From assembly GCA_914767715.1 (NCBI GenBank), contig OU612074.1, forward strand, positions 22,246,062-22,310,061: a stretch of DNA of 64,000 nucleotides, given 5' to 3'. The first letter of the stretch is position 1. Every line of letters begins with the position of its first letter. The notes under the pieces are model-generated. The model had not been told where the DNA came from. It did not search any database and saw only the letters and a program-made list of their open reading frames with translations. A program made the position numbers and the translations under genes. Shown here piece by piece: positions 36,714-51,830 of the stretch. This stretch comes from Membranipora membranacea (lineage: Eukaryota; Bryozoa; Gymnolaemata; Cheilostomatida; Membraniporidae).

Positions 36714-39700
36714 CCACGTACCCTAGCTTCATGATACATACATACATACCTTGAGTTGGCATACTCAATTTACAGCACAGATCTATTCTTCCTAATGAAG
36801 CGTTAAAAAAATAGGAGTAAAAAATTGTAACAAGGAATCCAAGCTGAGCAGGTTGTGCTCAGTCATGACTAGGAATATTTATGCAAAAATCTATGATGAT
36901 GGTGGTGGTGCTTTGATCTGGCTCATCCAACAAAATATTTGTGATACTGTGTTGTGGGTATTCTGTGCATTTATATAGTAGTGGCAGAAGTGTTAAGGGT
37001 ATATGGCTGTATTTGTTTCAATATTTATTGGCTAATGACTGTAACTTATCAGATCTGTTCTCGCTCTAGATTCGCCTAAGGCGTCAATTTTTTATACCAT
37101 CTCGTGCGGAAAAGTCTTTTACATAAACTCACAAATTTTCTCTGTGTCTGAATAATTAGGGGCCGGACAAGGGCTGATATCATGCCCGGCGTCCCTTGAT
37201 TTTTCACATTATTTCATGGAATGGCATATAGTAACCTATGGCTCACAGCACAAACTACTTACGTCATGTCGTGCTATTTAAGTGGGACACATTATGATCA
37301 GTGAAGCATAAGCATTGTCCTGTCTAGGTAGTATATTAAGTCTATGGTATTTATAGCATAAGATCTCTTACTTGTCTGGAAGAGCTGATTGTAACAGTGA
37401 ATAAGAGTCTGTGTACATTACCTGATTGGATTGGAGAACTAAAAAGCCTCAGAAATTCCTCAAGAAAGGGCAAATCTCAGTTTAATTACCTTTAAAACAG
37501 GTCCAAACGATAAGCACAGATTTACTAACCGCAGTTCATTATAGTTCCTTTGAAAGGATAAATTTATCATAAGAATCTAAGCTAGGGTAGCGATAATTTT
37601 GGGAGAGCCCTAAAACATCCCTTCTGCATCCACACACATCATTAGGAATCAGAGAGGAAACATTCTAATACCAATAGGAACAAACAAATGGCCGAAAGAA
37701 AAGTCTTTGGATACCTCACAGTCTATTCTTTACAAAGTCTCTACTTGGCGCAATCATTCATGTTTAACACTTGCTACCGCGGGTTCCCTGCGACTCCTAT
37801 TGCTACATATATGGCCTGTGAAAACTCATAGTGTAGTATAAAACACCCGACCGACTAGGGTACTTCCTAAGTTGTCAAACTATAATTGTATAAGTGGTAC
37901 ATTGAAGCTAAACCTATAGAATTTAAATTCTATTTATCAATCTATGTCTTTCCAGTGATTGACTTTTGTCACATTTAGACTGCCAATAAAGAAGATCATT
38001 CTGATTCATACTAAACACATTCTCACATAAGCCTATTAGTACATGAGCTTAGACAGCCTTTTGTTCAGGTTCAAAAAACCAACGAACGATGAACAAACAG
38101 TGACATCCAGTCGTCAATGAGCAATGAGGGCGGACATTGAATGAGTCTTTTTTATGCCCGTAACCTGTTTCTGTAAATTTTGGAGCTAATTTAACTACAT
38201 GACAAATCCATTGACGCGACTTATGCCAGGTTACCATCAGCACTCTTTTATTGCAATTATTTGTCAGTCTGAAAAAAATTCAAAATTGTTCAAAATTACT
38301 GCTTAAATCTTGTCTCATTCATCCCAATTCAACTCCATTACACTGTTAATAAGTAGTAGAAGTGATTTGGGTAAGGGGCAAACCTAGAAAGGTGAATCTA
38401 AGTTTGCCTTTCCCTCTAAAGTGAGTGAGACAAAATCCCAGTCACACTCTCCAAATCCGACTCAGAGTTGAACCCTAATAGTAATAGTATGCAAGTAGCA
38501 ACATACACTGAGTCCCCAAAACCAACAGTGATGGATATCATAGGTGATGATGATACATCATCTGAGTCGGATAGTGAGGTGTTGGTCACCCAGGTTGAAA
38601 AAGCGGCGCCGGAACTTTGCCGACCTGCCGACAGGCCTGTTCTCAGATATTTCAGTCTTAGCATTTGATTTCCAACCTAAATGCAAAATGCAAGTGCATA
38701 TGCTAACAGTATGCAAGTGCATATACTATATAACAATGTTGTATTATTGTTATCATGATTCATATTACATGACTGTTATGTGATATCACCCTATTATCCA
38801 TATATTATGCTCTTTGATATTGGAGTCAGAAAAGTCAGTTGATGACCATGAGGAGACCAGATCTGCTGAAATATAAAAGTCTACCAGTTGCTAAAACTTA
38901 TACCTAGTTATATGAGTACTCATTAGTTAGGCTGGCCAGCCCTTAGGTACATCAGACATCTTCACCAGGTAGTTATACATACTACATGGTGGCAGCTTAC
39001 ATGGAGTGAACCCTGGAGCTGATTAGAGTTGACTGGATTGGTGCTGTTCTGGATTTTGTTGTGCTGCTTGATTTGCTACTCAGGTGGCTGGATATTGCTG
39101 ATTTGCTGTGATCTGTGGTCCAGATCTGGTGCTTGATTTGCCCTGATTGCTGCTCTGCTTGCTGCTACTGTTTGTGTCATGGATTCCCTGGGTCTTGCCC
39201 CCCCCCTTCCCAGTTGAGTTTTGATGGTAAATAGGCTGAAAACTGGAGGAAATGGAAAAGAAGCTTTGAAAACTACCTGCTAGCTATTAACTCTGTGGTG
39301 CAGCCCTATGATGAGACCAATATCCGCTGGCCCGTAGCTAATGGAGCTATCTGGTTGAGACAAACTGCTTTTTTGCGCCATTGCATTGGTGAGGATGCGA
39401 TTGAGATTCTCGACCAATTTGAGTTCAGTGCTATTGATGGAGAAGATGCTAACAGACTACCTGATGTCCTGGCTAAATTTGATGGATACTTCAACCCAAG
39501 GAGGAATGTACTATTTGAGTGGTATGTGTTTCAGTCACTAGTTCAGGCTGAAAATGAGCCAATTGACATGTTTGTGAAGAGACTTAGAACCCAAGCTGCT
39601 ATGTGTGAATTTGGTGAGCAAAAAGATATGAATCTGCTTACCCGTTGTGTGTTTGGTCTGAAGAATGTCAAGCTAAAGGAAAAACTCCTATCGAACCCTG

Positions 39701-42700
39701 ATATCACCCTCCCTGCTGCTATTGAGCTCACAAGAGCGTCGGAGATGACAAGAACACAAATGGAGAGCATGGGAGCCAGCCAATCTATTGCTGCTGTGGA
39801 GAAAGAGACACCACCCACACCTGCACCCGGTAAACTCAACTGCAAGTTCTGTGGCTATGAGCATGTAAAAGGCAAATGCCCAGTTTACAGCAAAACCTGC
39901 CGCAAGTGTGGTGGCCGTAATCACTTCGCTAGTGCCTGCAACGACACTCGCAAGGAAGTCAACACCATTGCTGATAGTAGTAAGGAGTTGAGTATGAATG
40001 ACCTATTCATTGGTATGGTTAATGGCCAAACATAGGAGAGCACCTGGTTTAAAAAAATTCAGTGTTAGCCACGGAGCAGCCAAACAGGAGGTAAAATTCA
40101 AGCTTGATACTGGTGCTCAAGCTAATATCCTCCCTGTCAACATAGCTCAAGCACTGGGTGCTACGATCCAAAGGAGTAGTGCTAAGTTGATTGATTACAG
40201 CGGAGATGTAATCAGGAATCATGGCCACACTATATTGTCTGAAGGCAGTGCACCTGATGGGAAGCCAATCTCATTCGAACTCGCTGATAATGACAGATGC
40301 CCACTGCTGGGGTTGTCCTCATGTGTCGAACTGAACTTGCGTCGAGTTGACCGTGTCAAAACCGAGGATATCATTGCTGAGGTTGATGAGTGCTTTAGTG
40401 GTATTGGCTGTCTGGATAGAGAGCATGAGATAAAAGTAGACCCTTCAGTCAAACCTGTTGTTAACAGGGCACGAAGAATTCCATTATCAATGACGAATAA
40501 AGTTAAGGCTGAGCTGCAGAAGATGGAGGACTTTGGGATAATTGCTAAGGTTTATGAGCCGACTGAGTGGGTTAGCAGCATGGTGGTCGCCGAGAAAAAG
40601 GATGGTGGTGTCAGAATCTGCCTTGACCCCAAAGAATTGAATAAGGCGATCCTACGAGAACATCACCATATACCCACCCTAGATGATATTGCCCACAAGT
40701 TCGCTGGCATGAGAATATTCACCATCCTCGACATGAAGCATGCATACTGGCATGTGCCCCTGGACAAGAAAAGTCAACTGCTGACTACCTTCAACACCCC
40801 CTTTGGGAGATGTTGTTTCCTGCGTCTGCCCTTTGGCATAAACACCGCGGCCGAGGTATTCGAAAAGAGGGTTGAAGAGATGTTTGGTGACCTCCAAGTT
40901 GCCATATACTTTGATGATCTAATAGTATATGGCAAAGATAAGGAAGAACATGATCATAGCCTAAGGAGGCTGCTAGAGAGGGCCAAGAAATGTAATGTCA
41001 AGTTCAATAAGGAGAAAATGCAGCTCAACAAGACAGAAGTAAAGTATTTGGGCCATATTGTATCTGCGGATGGACCGCGTCCAGACCCAGACAAGGTTCA
41101 AACCCTACAGACAGCAAGGGCATACAGAGACTGATGGGGTCGCTCAACTTCCTATGTGGATTCATACCCAACATAACTGACATGACTGCTTCCCTGAGGT
41201 CTCTTCTCAATACATATGAGTCCAGTTGGGTATGGGGCCCACAACAAGACAGAGCCATGGAGGGAATCAAAAAGGCACTCACCAGTCAGCCACAGAGCAA
41301 AACTGGCCACAAATCGACAAAGAGCTGCATGCCATTGTGTATGGATTTGAAAAATTTCACAGCTATGTGTATGGCAGGCCTGTAGACGTTCAGTCGGACC
41401 ACAATCCCTTGGTCAGCATAGTGGAAAAAGAGCTGCACAAAGCATCCCCTCGCTTGCAGAAACTCCTGCTCAGACTGATGAAGTATCATGTCAACCGCAT
41501 ATCCTATGTTCCTGGCAAATACCTATATCTGGCCGACACCCTATCACGAGCCTACATAGGTGATGCAGATGGTGAAATAGAGGAAGAGATAATCATGGTC
41601 CATACTGTACAAGTGTGTGAGGAGAAGGAAGAAGCCCTTCGTGAAGACTACCTGGCAGATGGAATCATGCAGCTGCTCAAGACAACCATACTGGAGGGTT
41701 GGATCTGGCAGGCTAAGGCTCGAGCACCCTCCGAGCTCCACCCATACTGGAATGTAAGGGACGAGTTGAATATTCAGGATGGCTTCATATATAGAGGGGA
41801 ACAGCTCCTGAATCCTCAACAACTACGACCAGAATACCTCCGTGTTGTCCATAGAGGCCATCTAGGCATTACCAAATGCACTGAGAGAGCTCGTCATGCA
41901 GTACATGTTCTGGCCAGGGATGGCTACGGACATAAGGGAGATGGTGTCGAACTGCAACACTTGTCAGAACTATGCCAACCAACAGCAGAAGGAACCCCTA
42001 ATGCCTCATGCGATACCTGATCTTCCCTGGTGCAAGGTTGGTATGGACATAATGGATTTTCAGGAGAAGTCTTACTTGGTAGTCGTCGACTTTTGTTCCC
42101 ATTACCCAGAGATAAGAATAATGAAAGAGAAGAGAGGCGAAGATGTGGTAATGGCACTCAAGTCCATATTTGCTGCTCATGGTATACTTCAGGAGATAGT
42201 TGCCGACAATATGCCCTTCAACAGTTATGTGATGGGTCAGTTTGCTTCTCTATGGGTGTCAAGATCACCACGTCCAGCCCTAAAAGTCTAATGGCCTGGC
42301 TGAGAGGTATGTTCAGACCATCAAACAGTTCCTGAAGAAAACTGCAGACTCTGGTGAGGACCTGTATGAGTCACTGTTAGCATACAAACAGACACCTGCA
42401 AGGGGGCTCCCTTGTAGTCCAGCTGAGATGCTTTTTGGCAGGAACATAAGGGGCCCTCTGCCCTGCAAACACTCACACCTCCAGCCCGCTGCAGTGAGTG
42501 CACATGACAGGCTGAGCCCCCTCCCCCTAGTCCACCTGGTCCACCAACGTCTGGGGAAACTGCTGCTGAGGGTAACATGGCACCCTCTTCCCCTGCCCCC
42601 CAAGACGCGGCGCCCGGTTGAACCGAGGCACTATGCCCGCCCGATTTGAGGGCTTCCAGATGGGTTAACTCTGTTAACGCCTCTGCCCCATGTACATAGC

Positions 42701-45700
42701 CTATATATATAAATACCCATTTTAGTCCTAGCTCATACCTTCCGCGGTGACGGTTTAGTTCTAACCCCTTTGTGTTTGTCCCCTGTTTCCCAAAAAGGGG
42801 AGGATGTTGTATTATCGTTATCATGACTCATATCACATGACTGTCATGTGATCACCCTATTATCCACATATTATGCTCTTTGATATTGGAGTCAGAAAAG
42901 TCAGTTGATGACCATGAGGAGACCAGATCTGCTGAAATATAAAAGTCTACCGGTTGCTGAAACTTATACCTAGATATATGAGTACTCATTAGTTAGGCTG
43001 GCCAGCCCTTAGGTACATCAGACATCTACACCAGGTAATTATACATACTACAAACAGTACCCCCAGCACATGTTGGTAACCCATTTAGGTCAGTGAACTG
43101 AATGAACTTTACCATGTTTCCTTGCTTTTTCCTCTCCCTTGTGAAAACTTTTCTTTTTGCATGGGGGCCGCCATTTTGAATTATAATTTTCAGTTACAGC
43201 TGCATTGGGAGTTGTACTCTTTATTTCCATTGAATCATAACTCCTAAAAATTCTAGCAATGAGATCATTCAGAATGTACTCCTAAGGGTTTAGACAATTT
43301 TTAGCCAACCATGCAACCAACACTGCCTAAGCCCTTAGACAATGCAGAATGGTCCATCTACTACTATTGGAACAGACCAATGAATGACAACTGAGTACAA
43401 TTGCCTAGAATCCCAATACCCTGGTAGGCTTCCGATAAGGCTTTGTTGAGTGGAGTGCAAATCACAGTTTTTGTGAGCTTGTGTGGGGTAGCACATTGTG
43501 CTGCCTTTCTATCACAAATCAGCAGCAGTTAGGGGCTACATACAACAAAAATCATCAGGCACAACAGAATCTAAATAATCTATCATTCTGGCACACTTAC
43601 GGGACCAACATTGAACGAACATCGTGTTTTAGGCCTAAGTATGGCACCAATTGTTGCCGCAAACGGTTCTAGTTAAACTTAACTGTGGAACTAGCAATGC
43701 GATCACAATGGAATTTTTTATTTTCCTGGACCAATTTCAAACAAGGAACCTAGACTGCTCTACAGTCCAACCTGTCGTATTTTGGGTCTATGGTTAGACC
43801 CAAAATACAACCGGTTTGACTGCAGAGCAGTCTACAAGGAACCCACAAGAAGCATTGGGATCAACACCATAATGATATGCATACATTAAAAGCATGACGA
43901 ATCCCGGCCAGTCTCGCCAGGGGCACTAAAATTGATGTCCAGGTGCTCCCGGCTCCCAGGGAACACTCTTAAGAAACCCGGGATGGACGGGAATTCCCGG
44001 CCCGACGCAGGTCTCTGATACGTACAAACATGAATGGATTTGGGTCTTTGATTTTGAGTATCCACTTTCAAAAGCATAATACTGTATTTGTATTTAGTTA
44101 ACAAATGGTTTTAAAATTTTAGTGTACACAAAATATTATATACATATGAGTGACAACTTAGAAGAAGGCACGACAACTCTGTTATACGCAAAACTGAAAC
44201 ATTTTTGCAGAGTATTCTACATTCTTTGTTAACTCACATAATTCTAGCTCCAAAATAAAAATTAAAAATATGTCAGACGAGACATTCATTTGGCCTAGCT
44301 TAAATAATAATCCATAAAACATATTTAGAATGGTAGTCTCTGACAGACCAATGAGCATCAACAGACCTTAAAAATTTCTGATATAATAACTTTTCTGAAA
44401 ACTATGTACAGAACATTATGTTTGTTTGATTTAGTCAGGGAATCCATACCAGTTTCTCCCTGCTTAGTCGGAAAATAGTATCATAAGGGGCAAATCCCCT
44501 TATTGTTGCGCAATAGAGGCGATTACAAGTAAAATTATGCCAAGCCTACTATTATTGTCATATTCCTTGCAATATGAATATTGATCGTTATTGTACTACT
44601 GATGACTCATGATATTGTTTACTGACTTATGACTCACACCACTGACTACTCTCATCGACATACTGGACTGTCCTATTTCATTGTATATTAGCCATCCTAC
44701 TCCGTTTATAATTTGTTGCTCTCGTCTCACTCAACTCCAACAATATTTACCAACTCATGAAACAAGTACTCAGTGCTGTTTCGATTGTGCATTTGTTGCC
44801 GTTTTCTCGAGGGCACCAAGCCCCCTTCCCCGTGCTCGGCTCCCGGCGCCCTGTTGTGGTTGATTTTAGTGAATGGGCAAGGACTTGTTACCCTGATCTG
44901 GTCCCGAGTGTGGTGTGGCCTGGTGTCTGATAATCCACTGGAAACCCCTACAGTGTTGTCCCAGATTACTAACAAAACTTGTCTGTCAATTTCTCCTTAT
45001 CCTCCCCTTATATGTTAACAACCCACTGCTGAAACCCCTGCGATTGTGAATGTGACGCCAAAACCCTCCTTGAATTGATCCCTTGCGAGTCGTGGCTGTG
45101 AAGCTATACAAAATACCTAACTGTTACATCTCCGATGACTGATATACTGTTATTTACATCCAGATAATCAAGTCTCACTCTGTTATCACTACACAGCATA
45201 TCGCCCTTGAAAGGAGACAACTACTCCGATGGCGATCAACCTATCGGAAGAATCGGAAGACAACATCTTGAATGTATGTAGGAAGTATAATTAGAATAGG
45301 CAATAAAAAGATACCTTTGGCTAAGTTGTACAGCCTGATGTCAGATGAAGGGGGCAAACATGCCATTTGACAGCGTAAGCATTCACCCGAAAAGCCTGTG
45401 TACAGAGAAGGAAATCAATGGTGCATTGTCAAAGTTGAACATGTTTAACAAATATGACAAAAACCAATCAATAACATGCAATCCTACTGTTTCACTGGCT
45501 TTGGTTTTGCATGTACATGTGATTCTGTCACCAAACCTAAACCAAAATGTGTCACAAATAGTAAACGGATGCAAGGTATAACCCTAACTTAATTCATACT
45601 GTGTATGAGCTTCAATCTGGACTAGTGTATAGCAAGAACTAGCAATCATAATGAAAAGCATGAACTGACATTGCCAACTTATTGAACTATCACCAACTTG

Positions 45701-48700
45701 TTTACCAAAATGTAGGTTGCTGTGATCACAGAAAAAATGTCAAACTTGAACTGAAGAGATGATACCTTCCATATTATTAATTTTGTCCAAAACGGCATAG
45801 GCCTAGTTTAACAAGGATTCAGATTCATGAATTTATTACTTACACAAATCAGTAGCCACCTGGTCCTGGCGCATCAGCTGCACCCCGCAGTTGAAAAAAC
45901 AGCTATTTCCAAAATTACCCATGCCAGTCAACTCTGAAACAAAATACAACACTTATGATCAGAATCTAGCCTGGATAGGGCTGCACATGATTGGGCTTTT
46001 GTACTTCGTTATGTTTATTGAAAAGTTGAATTTGACACACAAGGCTTCCTATGATGACCTATGGCAAACCAAGTAAACTATAATGTATTGTTCTGTAACA
46101 AAGTGTTACATATACTGCTTGTGAAATGAACTGCTGGCTGCCTGGTGATCATTTTGATGGAGATCCATGAAATGTAAAGTATTCAAGCCTGCTCCTTAAA
46201 AAGGGCAAATAAAATGAAAAATAGGTGGCCCTGGTCCAAAACTATATGCACAAAATAAAAAATGGGTAGGCCTGGTCATATTTGTAAAATATCAAAAAAT
46301 ACAAATTTGACAGCAAGAAATAGAATTCCTGCCTGGTCCCTCATTTCTGGGCAATCAATAATAAAATAAAAAATTAAACCCCTGCCGGCCTGGTCCTTTT
46401 TGAGCCTGAAACCTGATACATATCTAGGGTGTCAGTTGTCTTGGCCTTATTGTAAAAATAGCCCCAGAAGCCCATGGGTGCTGGCTACATGGGCACCTGG
46501 GGATAAACCAGTTATGCAATTTCCACTACCACTACCAAGAGAGGTGTTTTCTCTTGGTAGTGAAAATTGCATTACTGGTTTACCCCCGTGTGACCATGAT
46601 GGGCACCCTAATGGGGATAGTGAGTAATAATACTGTCATCCACTGGACCAGGTGCAGCTGGCCAGCTTAACTCATCTCTTACTTTCTCGTGGTCTATTTT
46701 ATTTTGACTATATTCTACTAATTCATAATCTCAATTTACTAACTAACTTGTCACTAGCCTTTTCTCTGCGGCTAACTTCTTAACATAGGCCACTCTGCTA
46801 ATAGTCTTTGAGGGGTGAATGAGTGAGACTCAGCCAATCTCATGACCTATCTCTGACTCTGCCTTTAGTGACTGTGAGGTTGACTTGACAGACATCATTC
46901 ATTCATTCAAATCATTGACTTGAGATTCATTGACACACACACACACAAGTCTGCAAAATACCATAAGATAGTTCCAAACCACCAACTTGTTTATCAAGCA
47001 AGGCATCACTCAACAAACATCGCCATCAGAGACTATAGATAATGAGACCTTCCACTTGCCATGTTAACGTATATAACCGATGCGAACTCATTGAAAATTA
47101 GGCTCCACACCTTTCTGGTGGTAATCACTTGGAGGTAAGCGTACCCAGTGCTATGAATTTACTATCAAAAATTGACAAGCTGAATGATTTACTTGTTTAT
47201 TTTATAAGTACATTCACACAAAACTCTCAATAATATCAACTGGGACAAATGAAATCTAAGATGGGACTTTTATATAAAATATAGGCATCAAGGAAACCAA
47301 ATACTTGGTGGATGATAGAGCGTTTTGGTAGTGTAGCCCCCATGCAAAAAGAAAATTTTTCACAAGGGTGAGGAAGAAGGTGGGAAGAAACAAGGAAACA
47401 TGGTAAGTTCAGTCAGTTCACTGCCCTAAATGGGTTACCAACATGAACTGGGGGGAGGGGGTACTGTTAGTATATGCACTTGCATACTGTTAGCATATGC
47501 AATTGCATTTTGCATTTTGGTCGAAAATCAAATGCTAAGACTGAAATATCTGAGAACAGGCCTGTCAGCAGTCGGCAGCTGGCAAAGTTCCAGCACCAGT
47601 TAAAAAAGAGCCAATGACTGACGTCACCAAATCCAATCACACAACCCTCCGATTCAAGTCCACTGGCATAATAAAACCAAGTTACCTTAAATTTCCAAGC
47701 AGAGATATCAAGTTACCTGGTATAGCAGCCTATCAAGAGCTAGTAGCAACCAGTCAACCCCATCAAGAAATAATCTATTTTACATTGATTCACCTGAGCA
47801 TAGGCCAAGGCTCCACTCAAACAATACTGATGTATCTATCAGTGAAACTCTCACAACTACCCACTTATTAGACCAAGGTGGGAACAAAAACATCTATTCA
47901 TATGCCTCAGCTGCAACCAAACATCCCGTTGTATATATACTTTCAGAAGATGAGTCTGATATGACACAGGCCCAATCTGAGCACAACATATATTCTCTAG
48001 TGACCCTTTTATACCTAGAAAGCTCCCCCACATCCAGCAGCGGCCCAATTCCATCAATTTGGCCTCACCAAAAAAAAATTCAAGGTCACCTGTGTCAATG
48101 ACACATCCTTCGAATGGGTCTTCCAACAAACAAACAAAATCCCACCATGCAACTCTGCAGCCGTATCTTTCAAACCTGTCACAAACAATAAACTTCCACA
48201 ATTATTTTGCTTCTCTGCAAGAAATCTGCAAGCAATATTACCCAGATCAGACAGGGACTGGCCCGCTCTATTCAACATCTGAACCCTAACTCATGGAAAA
48301 TATACTGGGCTTATGGAAAGAGTTTGGGCCACAAAAATTCTATGGAATACCCCTAGGGCAATACAATCAGTTAATAGCAGTGGACTATAAGCCATACTTT
48401 GAGCTAAGCAGTGATGAGCTTAAATTCTATGGTACTCCTTGGCTCCACCTGGTGGAAAGAAACCTCCCCACATCAATGAACCAAAGCCCATAACCAAACT
48501 ACCCCAAAACAAGGTAGCCCGGACCCAAGTAGCTCCACAGCCAGCAGCTGCAAACACACTGCCTTCACAGAAAACCAAACCAACAAAGCAAAAAGCTACC
48601 TTACCTTACCTTAACTCCTTACCTTAATCAGAAAATAATCAAAACCAACAGGGATATTAGGTATTAGCCCTTCTTAAACAACGACGGGAAACATCAGCAA

Positions 48701-51700
48701 GATACAATTAGTCCAGATCAACTGTGGGATTCCGGGTTATGGAGTCACCACATTAACTCTCCGCTACTGAGATCTGTGCTAACGAGCTCGGTATGATGAT
48801 TCTCACTATATGACACTGACTTATTTACATAATGGTGATCTCATTTGTTCGAGGTTAAACACTTGACTCAAGAGCATGCCTTTTAATTCTTATCAAGTTT
48901 AACATTAAATGCAATTCAACTTAACAATGCACGTCTTATTTCTACAAGTCATGCTCTCTAGTTAATGATGCCATGCATGCTGGCTTTAATTCATTTAACT
49001 CAATTAGATGAAGGTATAGATAATCCAACCAAATGTTATACTGTGCCATTATTAAATAATAAGGCAAGTTCTATTTCCCTATAAATATCACTAACGTACA
49101 ATAAATGAAAATATTATAATAATAACTCATAGAACTTTCATGTTTAAAAAAACTGACCTGTCTCCAAATGAAGTTGCAAACAAAGAGCGCTGCTTGACGA
49201 CCAGAGGGTCGCCAAACAAATCAATCAATTCAATTCAAATCATTCATACTTTCCATTGGTGAACCATGCTCTTATATAGCATGGTTCCAGACACATTAAA
49301 AAACTGCTGACGTCAATAAGCAAAAAAACAAGATTTAAAACACATTTCTCAATTGCCGCAAAAAGAGGGTTGATCGGCCGCAAGCGTGGGTTGATCGGCC
49401 GCAAGTGATGGTTGGTGTAAGTTACACATCATGCTAATCCTGGATTATCTCTGTTGGCGCCACCTTCACTGCATTGTCATGGTTGTCACGGTTCTGGCGT
49501 TAAGGTGGCACCGGTGTTAAGAATAGAATTTAGATTTGCATATATTTGCCTGTCCCTGATTCGAGGTGATATGCACTAGCTGGTAACTGCGTGTCCTCGA
49601 GTCGAGGTTGAGTGTACTGATGATGATGCTAGCTATAATATTGGATGTTCTTATTGCGTCTGATGTTGATATAGAAATTATCCTGTTTGCTGCTGTAAAT
49701 GCGACACAACTTGCAGCATGCCAAAACTAGCATATTCTTACTATGTGCTCAGCTCTCACGGCTGCATACATCTATAGCTCTAATCCAAAAACCTTGGGTT
49801 CTGAGCAATGTGATACAAGAGCTCCTCATCATTCCAAACACCAACTGCTTCTACCTTGAGAATAATGGAAAACCAAGTGCTGCTGTTTTGGCCTCCATCA
49901 ACATTCAAATAGAGCCCTTGTTTTTAAACAGCGACATGGTAGCCATCTCCATACGACTTGACCCAACCCAGCATCTTTACAATATAAAACCAACCATTGT
50001 AGTATCTATCTATCTCCCTATTGAAGATCTAAACATTCCAAGCACAGAGCTCCAGAACCTCATAACATATTGAAAGACAAATTCCATTTGTTGGAGGCTA
50101 TGACCGCAATGCACATGACATTATCAAGGGGTCAGCTTTTACTAGACTTTTCGCTATCCAGTGAGCTGAAGATTGCCAACCAGGGCAACGAAACAACATT
50201 TGTGTCAACCCATGCCCAATCGCTCATTGACATCACCATTATTTCACGCTGTCTATTGCAAAATCTTGATAAGTGGCAAATGTCACCTCATGTAACCTTG
50301 AGTGACCATGAACAATTAGAAAAAGAGCTCTTTCTGAGTATACCAATAAATCCCAACCCTCCCAAAATCCAAAAAAACTCAACCACAAATTATTTAATGA
50401 TGAGCTAATGCTTTCTCATGACCGTTTTAGTTTGTGGAATGAGAATTGATATTGATTGATTATCAGACTAGCCAAGAATGTATTGATAACACTGCCAATA
50501 CACTGACCATAATAATCAAAACAGCATTTCACACTGCTTGCCCAGTTTAAAAAAAACAAGCGGAAAGGCTGCAAAACATGGTAGAACAACAACCTCGAAA
50601 AGCTTCATCGCAATACCAGGCCTTGCACTTTGATCATAGATTGACCTGGTCATACCATGTTACGTCCAAAATTGACAGAGCCTTGAAAAAACTATGGTTA
50701 TAGGGTTATGGGCTATAGGAATGAGATAAGGGCCTCGGACCCACCCAACTATTATGGGTCTGGTCATGTCCTGATGGTAGTCCTTCCAGCCGATGAACCC
50801 TCATGTCCCGGTTGTGGTCCATCCAGCAGATGAACCCTCATGTCCTGGTTGTGGTCCATCCAGCCGATGAACCCTAATGTCCCGGTTGTGGTCCATCCAG
50901 CCGATGAACCCTCATGTCCTGGTTGTGGTCCATCCAGCCAATGAGCCTCATGTCCTGGTTGTGTCTTAAACCTGGATGGACATATTCACTATGTTTACTA
51001 TTGTCCCGAATACAATAGCATTAGACGTTTTCCAAAAACCAATCACTTTCTGGATAAACCAAAATAGGCATCGAGGTTCCAGATCTTGTTGTCTTCATTT
51101 GTCAGTCATGCAAGTTTGATAACCATAAGATGTAAGAGCATACTTGCTTACCGGGCCCTCTGAGTACTATGGGTACCTGTACCTGTACTATGATAATACA
51201 ATCATGTTGCATTATCCCCCATTGAAGACCAGACAAGACAATTTGTAGGTCACAGGTTCCATTCAATCATATCACTACTAATGCCCATAATTATGATTTT
51301 ATCGCTTTGAGTAACTTTCACAAACCTGTGGTGGTATTTTGGAGTATTTTAATTTGAGATGTTAAAAAATTTATTTTTCGAAATGTTTCAGAGAATCATA
51401 TAGGATGTATTGTGGTTCAGCATAGAAAAGAAATAGTCACTGCATTGTGGTCTATATAATGGAAAAAAATATTAACAACATTACATCCTGTCATGTGTGT
51501 TAGCAATCTGGGTAATTACAGGTTATTCAGTCATTCTCATAGTCATGGCATATATAACAACACTATTAATATTATATTTTGTAGGAAACAATGTTCAATT
51601 CAACCATATTCCCACTAATGCCCATGACATGCATTAATCTCATAACAGGTCAAAATAATTGGTGATGTGATGTGTGAGATTTACTATTAGAATGCATGCA

Positions 51701-51762
51701 GCTTAAGCCCCAGCCTAGCATAGGATTGATTGATTGACTGATTGTTGGATTGATCGATCGAT

Positions 51763-51830
<68 letters not shown>

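Larger units (their letters stand above)
33821..37346. mobile_element. DNA transposon with about 620 bp terminal inverted repeats, 8 bp TSD
   Basis: Ends are CATAGACTTAATATACTACC and its reverse complement. The left arm runs 33821 to about 34437, the right arm about 36711 to 37346. A second complementary block pairs 34461-34595 with 35863-35988. The flanks are GTATTTAT on both sides (33813-33820 and 37347-37354), an 8 bp target duplication that fits hAT-like or related superfamilies. The right arm is split by about 720 bp holding a TTAA-flanked MITE and an (AT)n run. No transposase is recognisable, so it is probably non-autonomous. The insertion hit the acceptor region of an LRR exon, and the duplication left a usable TATTTATAG in front of the next exon. 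Confidence 0.88.
38737..43052 (+). mobile_element. Ty3/Gypsy LTR retrotransposon, nearly full length
   Basis: LTRs of 250 and 248 bp start TGTTG and end ACTACA. They differ at about ten substitutions and one 2 bp indel, so the insertion is fairly recent. The primer-binding site starts TGGTGGCAGC right after the 5' LTR; the polypurine tract AAAAAGGGGAGGA precedes the 3' LTR. Internal order is gag, protease, RT, RNase H, integrase, as in Ty3/Gypsy. Flanking AACAA / AACAG is a 5 bp target duplication with one change. Frames are broken several times, so the copy is inactive. Confidence 0.95.

Noticed and set aside
41544-41822. Minus-strand frame inside the pol region
   Set aside because: It is the shadow of the RNase H/integrase coding strand.
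42313-42824. Minus-strand frames of up to 167 codons at the 3' end of the Gypsy element
   Set aside because: They lie antisense to integrase motifs and the 3' LTR and show no domain.
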